DNA of 64,000 nucleotides. Source: Pelobates cultripes (Eukaryota; Chordata; Amphibia; Anura; Pelobatidae). A program made the position numbers and the translations under genes. Positions within the stretch are counted from its first letter, which is position 1. Each line of letters opens with the position of its first letter. The DNA is taken from NCBI GenBank assembly GCA_933207985.1, contig OW240913.1:105981082-106045081 (forward strand), in the 5' to 3' direction. Of the stretch, positions 56,490 through 64,000 are shown one piece after another. Below the pieces are notes generated by a model. The model did no database searches. It had not been told where the DNA came from and was given only the letters and a program-made list of their open reading frames with translations.

Positions 56490-57989
56490 TCATTTATAAC
56501 TAATGATAGGTGGAAAAATGGGTGACAAGTGTTTATCTGCTTTTAATATGTCCCAATGTCTGTATATTTTGTCCTTAATTTGTGACGCGTTCATATGAAA
56601 AGTAAGTGGAAGAAATAGGTGATCTTCATATGCTTCAACGGTTTTCTCCCAAGTTTTCTGGACACGTTCTTTTGCTTTGAGTTCAGCTACAGTTAGTGTT
56701 TGAGGTGAATAACCTCTCTCCAAGAATCTTTGTCGCATTTGTTGTAACTGTATGTCCATTTTAATGGGATCACTATTATATCGGAATACACAAATAAACT
56801 GAGAGATGGGGAGAGACTCTATCAGATGTTTTGGGTGAAAACTCGTAGCTGGGAGCAGTGTCTTTTTGCGGTAAGGAGTATAACCTATACCCTCTTGAGT
56901 TCTGAATAATGACACATCCAGAAACTGGATGGTATTGGTGTCAAACGTGAGTGTAAGTTTTATTGGTGTCTGTAAATTGTTGATTTCAGTGACCATGGCA
57001 CAAAGCTCTTCCTTGGTATCTTTCCAGATCAACAGGATGTCGTCCACAAATCTAAAATACTTAAGTATTTTTGTACTGTATGTAGAGAGAATGTGGTTTT
57101 GTTAAAACCAGGCCATGAATATATTGGCGTATGAGGGTGCCATGGCCACTCCCATCGCCGTCCCAAAGGTTTGTACATAAAAGATGTCTTTGAATTTAAA
57201 ATAATTACATGTTAATGCCACTGTCTACCACTCCAAGAGATATTCTATAGGTGGTCCATCATAATTCGTGGATTTAAGAAGAGTCTCCCGTACAGCCTGT
57301 ATTCCTTCTGTTATAGGTATTACATTGTAAAGATTTTGTACATCCAATGTTGCAAAGATGAATTCCAAGTCTTTCTCAATCTTTAGTTCTTTTAGTTGTT
57401 GTAGTAGTTCCTGAGTATCTCTAAGACAAGAAGGGATTTCTCTAACACATCCTTGTATGTGGAAATCCACAAATTTGACTATAGGTTCCAGGAGTCCACC
57501 CCTCGTCAAAACTATGGGTCTTCCGGGTGGCTCCTGCATAGATTTATGAATTTTAGGTATTGTGTATAATACCGGATGAATTGGAAACTCCACATTCAAA
57601 AATTTTGCTGTAACTGAAGGACAATTTCAATTAGAAGATTGATCCTCTGTTGAAGATTTTTTACTGGATCGAATGTAAGTTTTTTGTAAGTTTTATCATC
57701 CTTTAATTGCCTCATGATTTCTTTTTTTATATTGTTGGTACAATTGGATGACTATGGCTCCTCCCTTGTCCGCAGGGCGGATAACGATATTAGGATCCTG
57801 CTGGAGATCTTTAAGAGCTTCTTTCTCTTTAATAGTTAAGTTATATCTGGACCGGGGAGGAATTTTAATAATATTATGTACATCCTTTTGAATTGTTTGT
57901 ACAAAAGTTTTGATGGCTATATTGTTTGTTTTAATATCCTTCTTCTCTCTTGAAGAAAACGGATTTGAACGATAGGTCCAATTTTTCAA
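56490..57989 (-). pseudogene. PLE reverse transcriptase domain, interrupted
   Basis: Pieces in order: YNLTIKEKEALKDLQQDPNI and VIRPADKGGAIVI (pre-RT, 57989-57696); KLTFDPVKNLQQRINLL in another frame; HPVLYTIPKIHKS and PPGRPIVLTRGGLLEPI (RT 1-2); FATLDVQNLYNVIP (RT 3, catalytic Asp); [17 protein letters not shown] (RT 4); RFVDDILLIW (RT 5, catalytic Asp pair); IQFLDVSLFR (RT 7); then the thumb ISQFICVFRYNSD and QQMRQRFLERGY. From 57599 to 55989 one frame runs throughout with four in-frame stops (near 57225, 57110, 56490 and 56440), plus two compensating shifts near 57610-57700. All catalytic motifs are conserved. Confidence 0.85.
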
Positions 57990-58116
57990 AATTCATTATA
58001 ATTAAGAATACGATTTAATTTGTACGATTCTATTTCCATGCAAAGGCATCCGGTTTTCTACTAGGAATAAATGTGAGTCATTTGTTTAAAGCAGAAAAGT
58101 GATCAATGTGAGAATT

Positions 58117-58968
58117 TTATCCAACAAATTTGAACACTACGGACGTGTTCTCTGGGTTGGAGGTCTCTGTGACGTATTTGTATAACAAGTTACCCTTCTG
58201 TCCTCGCCTGAGGGGTCTTTTCTTCTTTTCTTCTTTCCTCTTTTCTTTTGACCTATCCAGAGGCTCTTTGATTAGTGCACCTCTCTCTAAAAAAGGAGTA
58301 GTTTGTGACTTAGATGTTGTGTCTAATGTTTCTGCATCAGAGGCAGATTCACCCAAGCTGACGTCAATGGTCTGAAACTGCGGTTTCGTGATCCGTTGTC
58401 TAGATCTCGGTGGGGGGTTTCTGTTAGTGTCAGTGCCACTCAACCACCTGTACAACTGATGGTGTGTATAGTCATGATTTACCTTGCTTAATTTTTGTTT
58501 TTTAAAACTTATTAAGTCATTCTGATATTTTTGGATTTCGTCTTGAAGTTTAATCAAGATATCTTGAGTAGAAGGTGCCTGTAGTATAGTGACATTACTG
58601 ACTTCAAATTCTTGAATAGTTTTTTTAACTTGAATTAATTCTTTTCCCACCTCCTCCAGTACTATGATCATCCAACGTCTGCAAAAATCCGGATGTTGTC
58701 TGCCTATAGTTGGAGTCTTGCGGACCCTAAAGCCCCTAGGTATTCTTTTTGCCCGGTAATAATCCGAAATAAACACTCCATGGAGGTCTAAGTCAATTTC
58801 ACGTCGTTTTAATTTAATAAGATCATTATACAGCTCCTTAGCTGTATTAGTATGTGCAAGATCCTTTGTAGTACGAGGCCACAGTACAGCTGTCGCTTGT
58901 TCCTCAGTTATACTAAAGTTTTCTGCTGTTTCAGCTAAGGCTCCTGATCTTGCCAAAAAATCTTCCAT
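58117..58968 (-). pseudogene. N-terminal domain of the PLE protein
   Basis: 283 open codons starting MEDFLARSGALAETAENFS. Landmarks are IDLDLHGVFISDYYRAKRIP, GFRVRKTPTIGR, then FCRRWMIIVLEEVGKELIQ, a predicted coiled coil (KLQDEIQKYQNDLISFKKQK), a polar linker and a strongly basic stretch (RSKEKRKEEKKKRPLRRGQK) that could bind nucleic acid or act as a nuclear signal. After the stop, sequence related to the start of PLE RTs continues in the same frame (IDHFSALNK, LTFIPSRKPDAFAW), so this is most likely the N-terminus of one long protein cut by nonsense codons, not a separate gene. The function of this domain is not known to me. Confidence 0.65.
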
Positions 58969-59000
58969 TTTGAAGACAACTTGAAACAGTAGCAGGACAA

Positions 59001-60500
59001 ATACTTGTAAAAAAAATAAGTATTTCTGTTGAATGGGGTGCTCACGGAGTGTTTATTTCAGATTATTACAGGGCAAAAAGAATACCTTGGGGCTTTACAC
59101 AAACACATTTATACATAATTGCAGTACAGAAAAAAGTTGCTTTGGTTACCTTTTTTTTAATACTGAAGGCAAGTAGGGAAAAAAAGGCCTGGAAATCCAC
59201 GGGAAAGTTACTTTTTGCACACTAAATGAACTTAAAATGATATAGTTTTGAGACTGGAAATTACACCAGAGCTTCCTCAATCACTGAATACATTATATGA
59301 CTTCAAAGTAAATGTGTGTAACATTATTATAGAAAATATCGAGGGTCATTTGTATTTTGCTTAAAGCAAAGGTCCTTCTCTGATGTTCTTGTAGATCAGT
59401 GATTTCTAATTCTGGAACATCATCATAAGAATTTGTAACATCTGCAAACATCTGCAGTATCAAGGTTAGCTATAAATAATGTAGATATTAAGTTAGAAAG
59501 TAATCAATTTTTGCCTCTCTGGTTGAAAGCATTTATTTAGTTATGAATGCAAAATGATTTCAGCATTTTATAATGGATACTTTTCACCGAAGATACCCTA
59601 CGCTTTTGAAAGCTGAAACTGCAATTTACAGTATCTCTTTCACTAAAAATATACCATCTGTAACATGCATTAAGTTCAAATATGTATGATTTTATATTTT
59701 CTGAAAATGCATCTTCATCACAGGACTAAAATAGTTGGAGGGGTTAAGAATTTCATTTGATCTGTATAATTCAATGCCACTGAAAATATAGTTTGATAAA
59801 TTTGTCTATTCTTCTAGAGAAGATTGAAATAGTTACTCAAGGAAAGAAAATGGCACAGTGAAAAATTATTCCTTTTGTACTCTATGAGCTATACCTTTTG
59901 ACTTTCGTTACTGCAATGTATGCCATTCACGCCTCGCAATTATTAAGAATACATTTTAGTCAACATAACTGGGAATGGAAACAGATACCAAATTGTATAT
60001 TTATTATTCCTTTATACTGAATCATCTGATCAGTTCACGCATGAAATTAGGAAGCACAAAGTACAAAATTATACTATCTATATTTTAAATATGTTTCAGA
60101 CAGTTATTTGCAACATACATTTTGTAGACATGTATACATATAGTTTGTGTGCATATATCTATCTATCTGCATTAAGGCACTGGTATGGTAGGGAGCCCTC
60201 TCAACATCAGAGAATTCTGTCTTGGTGGTGTACTGTAAGGGACATATTAACTTAGGGATGAATTGAAGCTTCAGGACCATGCCTCAATTAGACCCACTGT
60301 TAGGTTCCTTGGCAGTGCTGGGAGATAGGATATCACATTAGCAGTAAAGGTCTATGCATGTGCTCAAACTAAAATGTGACATGAACCACGCCCCTTTTCC
60401 CTGAAGCCACACCCACACCAGGTTGTTGCCACACCCACATAGTGTATGCCCACTGTACAGCTGATCGTCTGCAATAAGCAAGCCTGATTTCAAAACCATC
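59001..60500. other. AT-rich sequence, nothing recognised
   Basis: About 1.5 kb without recognised genes. The last part (60380-60500), with CCACGCCCCTTTTCC and GCCACACCCACACC, may be a leader of the following LINE. Confidence 0.4.
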
Positions 60501-60527
60501 AAGCCCCAATACTGCTGTAAGAAAGTC

Positions 60528-61613
60528 TTGTACTCATTTTTCTACTCTCTCACTCCTACCCACAATCAATCTCATCCTAGACCCCATGAATACAAAACCC
60601 ATTCACACCTCCTGTCACTTTTTCTCCTCCTGCTTCTAGCAGCTGGTGATGTCTCTCCCAATCCAGGGCGCTTCACCTTCGCTACACACACTAAGAAAAC
60701 CAGAAACCCCACAAACCTCACAATACCTTGCCCTTTACCCTCACTTACCAACATTCAGTATGCACTCTGGAATGCCCGCTCCATCTGCATTAATTTAAAA
60801 TCAACAGCCATACATGACTTTTTCATCTCAAACTCACTTACACTACTTGCACTTACAGAGACCTGGCTGTCCCCCTCTGATAGCACTACTCATGTTTTGG
60901 TGGTCTACAATTCTCTCACACTCCCAGACTCAACTGTAAAGGAGGTGGTGTGGGCATCCTTCTCTCCTCTCAATGTACCTTTCAACCAATCATAACTTCA
61001 CCTGCCCTATCCTTTTCTTCTTTTGAAGTTCACACTGTCCGCCTATTTAAACCCACTCCTTTAAGAATTGCTATCATCTACCGTCCCCCCCTGGTCATCC
61101 TAGGCTATTTATGGAGAACATTTATTCCTGGCTCCCCCATTTCCTCTCATCTAGTACTCCTTTGTTTATACTTGGGATTTCAATATCCCAATCAATAACC
61201 CCAACTGCACTGATGCCTCTCGTCTGCTCTCTGTAACCTCCTTCTTTGGCCTCATGCAATGGTCTAATTTAGCAACCCATACAGCGGGAAATATTCTCTC
61301 CAATATTCTTTTTCTTATATCTGACCACCATCTGCTGAGATTTGCCCTCGGCATACCCAAGACCCAATTGACACCACCGTCTGAACATCAATCTCACAGA
61401 AACCTCCAATGTCTTGACCTAGAGCATTTCTCCACTAATCTCCAAACTCTCCTTTTACCTATCTCAAACCTCACCGGCCCTAGCTCTGCAACCTCCTTCT
61501 ACAATTCCACCCTCTCCTCTCAACTAAGCATCATGACACCTTCTACATTTAGATGCAGCAAGCACCACCAACAACAACTTTGGCACACCAAGCGGACTCG
61601 ATACCTCCAATAA
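60528..61613 (+). pseudogene. L2-type ORF2, endonuclease part, frameshifted
   Basis: Visible blocks: LLLLAAGDVSPNPGRFTF; NIQYALWNARSICINLKSTA (endonuclease strand 1 with Asn); LLALTETWLSPSDSTT (catalytic Glu); after a shift GILLSSQCTFQPI and RIAIIYRPP; then a damaged GDFN box (near 61165, FQYPNQ for FNIPIN); and SDHHLLRFALGIP (the SDH catalytic triad end) at 61317-61357. At least three frame changes separate these pieces. Confidence 0.8.
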
Positions 61614-61828
61614 TGCTCCAGAACTGCTGTATGGTGTTAGAGGAAGTCTCACGGTGCGTCTGACTTTCTCCACTATAAATTTATGCTGTTCTCATACAGC
61701 TTGGATCTTTCCTCTGCAAAAGTAACTACTTCAATACCTTCATAACCACACTCTCCCCTGAACCCAAACAACTATTTCACACATTTAACTATCTTTTTGG
61801 CCATATTGTTCCTCCTTCACCTACTAAC

Positions 61829-63296
61829 TTGACCGCCTCAGACATTGCAACTCACTTCACTGACAAGATCTCTACAATCAGGGAAGAGATCTCTCATCTT
61901 TCTTCTTCCCCTTACAATACTTCCCGTAACCTCACTCCCTCTGCTGTTCTATGTTCATTCGCACCTGCTACAGCGGAAGAGGTTTCTGCTCTGCTCCAGT
62001 CCTCCCGCCCCACCACTTGCTCCCTAGATCCAATTCTCTCGCATCTCATCCGTACTGTCTTCTTCTCTTTCTCTACCTCTCACTAAAATTCTCAATCTCT
62101 CTCTCCCCTCTGGAATATTTCCATTGCCCTTCAAACATGCAACTGTAACCCCAATTCTAAAGAAGCCCAACCTTGACCCTAACTCACCGTCCAACTACCG
62201 TCCTATCTCGCTACTGCCTTTTGCATCCAATATCCTTGAAAGAGTTGTGTATGCGAGATTGACAGACTTCCTCGAATCCAACTCTCTGCTACACCCGCTT
62301 CAGTCTGGTTTCTATGTTACGCACTCTGTGGAATCGGCACTGATCAAAATATCCAATGTTCTACTCACTGCAAAATCTCGTGGTCACTAGTCTATCCTAA
62401 TTCTCCTTGACCTTTCTGTGGCTTTTGACACTGTTGATCTTCAACAGCTTCTTCTCATCCTACACAATATCGGTCTACAAGATATTGCTCTCTCCTGGTG
62501 CTACTCCTACCTCTCCCAGCGTTCTTTCTGTCCCTTTCTCTGGCTCTGCTTCTTCTCCACGACTCCTCTCTGTTGGTGTCCCCCAAGGTTCAGGCCTTGG
62601 TCCCCTACTGTTCTCTATCTATACTGCCTCCCTTGGTAAACTCATTAGCTCCCTTGGCTTCCAATATTATTTCAATGCAGATGACATGCAAAACTGTCTG
62701 CCCTCTCCTGATCTCTCCCTGTCCCTCTTGACTAGTGTCTCTGACTGCCTCTCTGCTATATTTAACTGGATGGCTGCCCACTTCCTTAAACTCAACTTGA
62801 CCAAAACTGAAATTCTGATCTTTCCTCCCTCAAGTGTTGGTACTCCTGTGTCTGTATCCCTCCAAGTCAGCGGTGCTACCATCAGCTCCACCATACAGGC
62901 TCGCTGCCTATGTTTTCACTTTGACTCCGATCTCTCCTTCATGCCTCATGTTCAGTCTATCGCCAAATCCTGCCACTTCCATCTCAAAAACATTGCGCGC
63001 ATCCGACCCTGCTTAATGCCGTGATGCGACTATGGTGCTGGCCCATTCCACTGTCCTTTCTCGCCTTGACTACTGTAATGTGCTTCTCAGTGGTCTTGTT
63101 TGTGCTCAACTTGCACCGTTACAGTCAATATTAAATGCGGCGGTGAGGCTCTGCCCGTACCTCCCACACCTCATCCTTCAATCAGTCCCTACATTGGTTT
63201 CCTGTAAGATATAGGACTCAATTTGAAATTCTGGTTCTTGCTTTGAAATCTCTACATAATGCTGCTCCCACCTATCTATTCTCCCTAATACACAAG
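61829..63296 (+). pseudogene. L2-type ORF2, reverse transcriptase part, frameshifted
   Basis: ASDIATHFTDKISTIREEIS; FAPATAEEVSALLQSSRP; ATVTPILKKPNLDPNSPSNY with RPISLLPFASNILERV (RT 1-2); [35 protein letters not shown] (RT 3); [20 protein letters not shown] (RT 4); [14 protein letters not shown] (catalytic box, NADD in place of YADD); [47 protein letters not shown]. Frames change several times. The Tyr-to-Asn change next to the two catalytic Asp residues may be a late mutation in a dead copy. Confidence 0.85.
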
Positions 63297-63678
63297 TGTA
63301 ACGGACCGTTCTGCACACAAGGGGTAAAAACCGTTTAGGCGATCGGCCCCCTTTCCAGAGATACAGGCACAGCTACTGCAGAACACCAAAACTCACGAAC
63401 TGGATACAAAATAGCACTCCAACTCCCGAACTGGAACCTCCCAAATAGCTGCTAGCAGACGAACAGGAAAAGCAGACGAACAGCTTACACTCCTGGCAAT
63501 CAGTCTCTAACAGCATACAGTGAATCCCCCCAAGAACGAGACAAGGCTCCGTGTTGAGGGTCAAGCAGTGGTCTGAGGTGCTGGCACACCCAGCCTGGTT
63601 TTTATTACAGTGTTTCAAATACAGGACCACCCACAGGGAGGGATAAAACAACCAATCATATCACAGTTACATCCCACA
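63297..63678 (-). mobile_element. LTR of an LTR retrotransposon (382 bp), 3' LTR of a minus-strand element
   Basis: The segment begins TGTAACGGACCG and ends ACATCCCACA, so on either strand it starts TGT and ends ACA, as LTRs do. On the minus strand it carries AATAAA near 63606-63600 within ACTGTAATAAAAACCAGG, a plausible polyadenylation signal. Immediately inside, 63679-63695 read on the minus strand is GATAAGGGGAGGGAATA, a polypurine tract, which belongs directly upstream of a 3' LTR. The candidate 5-bp target copy is ACAAG (63292-63296). Gypsy-like is the likelier class, but no coding sequence is in the window. Confidence 0.75.
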
Positions 63679-64000
63679 TATTCCCTCCCCTTATCCTGAG
63701 AGGAAACTCAATTATACAAACAGTTAAAACATACTTTCTACCCAACTTTCATAACTCCAAAACCATACATCACATTCACATAAAATTACATATTCACAAT
63801 CAATCCATTCAGGGGAACAACATATTCAAAAATGGCACAAATCAGACAAGGGGTTCAAAAGTTAGTAAAAAGTCCTTTGTGACTAAATGAAGCATGGCTT
63901 TCTGGCCCAAACCAGTTTCAGAGTCTTCTATCCTGGAGATAAGTAATTCAATTATCTCCCAGGACAGACACAAGACTCCATTAAGCACATGGTTGCAAAA
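63679..64000 (-). mobile_element. Internal 3' region of the LTR retrotransposon, runs off the window
   Basis: Starts with the polypurine tract next to the LTR, followed by about 300 nt of A-rich non-coding sequence. gag/pol would be expected to the right of the window. Confidence 0.6.

Larger units (their letters stand above)
54536..59000 (-). mobile_element. Long Penelope-like element, broken coding region
   Basis: Minus-strand element, with a long protein (58968 to about 55985) of N-terminal domain, RT, Cys cluster and GIY-YIG nuclease. A 3' region of about 1.4 kb reaches 54536, where the reverse complement ends AATAAATCCCATTATTTTTG and GTGCATCCTGGATCCTTC. Several stops and frameshifts interrupt the frame, but all domains are present, making it the most complete PLE in the window. 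It is clearly a different family from the copies at 1.2-5.1 kb. The 5' boundary beyond 58980 is not defined. Confidence 0.85.
60528..63296 (+). mobile_element. L2-like LINE, 3' end cut off by an LTR element
   Basis: The plus-strand order is an N-terminal hydrophobic stretch with AAGDVSPNPGR, endonuclease, pre-RT and RT. It stops in the C-terminal region at TYLFSLIHKC (63270-63296), exactly where an LTR begins, so the rest of the LINE should lie beyond the LTR element, outside the window. Many small frameshifts indicate an older copy. Confidence 0.85.

Noticed and set aside
58117..58968. Interpretation as a free-standing host or helper gene
   Set aside because: The same frame continues after the stop with sequence typical of the PLE region just before RT, so a broken single ORF is simpler.

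Overview
The window looks like intergenic or intronic DNA from a large, AT-rich, transposon-dense vertebrate genome, most probably a frog. That assignment is an inference from the repeat community: CR1/Rex1-like, L2-like and L1/Tx1-like LINEs, Penelope-like elements (PLEs) with GIY-YIG endonucleases, Tc1 and mariner remnants, hAT-like and pogo-like foldback elements, and many short elements flanked by TTAA. No host gene exon, tRNA, rRNA or CRISPR array was recognised. Every protein-coding signal belongs to a mobile element, and nearly all are damaged.

Layout. 0.36-0.84 kb: 3' end of a CR1-like LINE. 1.2-5.1 kb: two PLE copies head to head, forming a large inverted repeat; each carries a hammerhead-ribozyme-like motif. 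5.8 kb: an 81-bp TTAA element. 7.2-8.3 kb: mariner and Tc1 fragments. 9.5-13.2 kb: a decayed, internally deleted L1-like LINE. 13.5-15.95 kb: a CpG-rich segment, a CR1-like fragment and a Tc1-like fragment. 17.4-19.5 kb: a PLE remnant, a TTAA end and a hAT-like element with internal hairpins. 21.4-25.0 kb: two related TTAA elements in inverted orientation sharing one TTAA. 28.15-28.46 kb: a hAT-like foldback. 29.2 kb: a second CR1-like 3' end. 30.8-31.5 kb: a TTAA MITE and a PLE end. 32.0-33.7 kb: a GT-rich minisatellite and a transposon end. 35.0-35.7 kb: one TTAA MITE nested inside another. 38.3-44.6 kb: an essentially full-length L1-like element with a 9-bp target-site duplication and one nonsense codon in ORF2. 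45.1-45.6 kb: another TTAA MITE. 51.0-51.6 kb: a pogo/Tigger-like MITE. 51.65-53.9 kb: a 5'-truncated CR1-like LINE. 53.99-54.51 kb: a near-perfect PLE-derived palindrome. 54.5-59.0 kb: a long, broken PLE. 60.5-63.3 kb: an L2-like LINE interrupted by an LTR retrotransposon that runs off the end of the window.

There is no cooperating gene set here. The elements fall into self-mobilising units (LINEs with endonuclease plus reverse transcriptase; PLEs with reverse transcriptase plus GIY-YIG nuclease and ribozyme-bearing ends) and short units that presumably borrowed transposases from elsewhere. The most notable signals are the ribozyme-like motifs within inverted PLE copies, the 259-bp-arm palindrome, the young L1-like element with its 811-nt inter-ORF region, and the paired or nested TTAA insertions. 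All family assignments rest on reading translations and termini by eye; no database search was possible.
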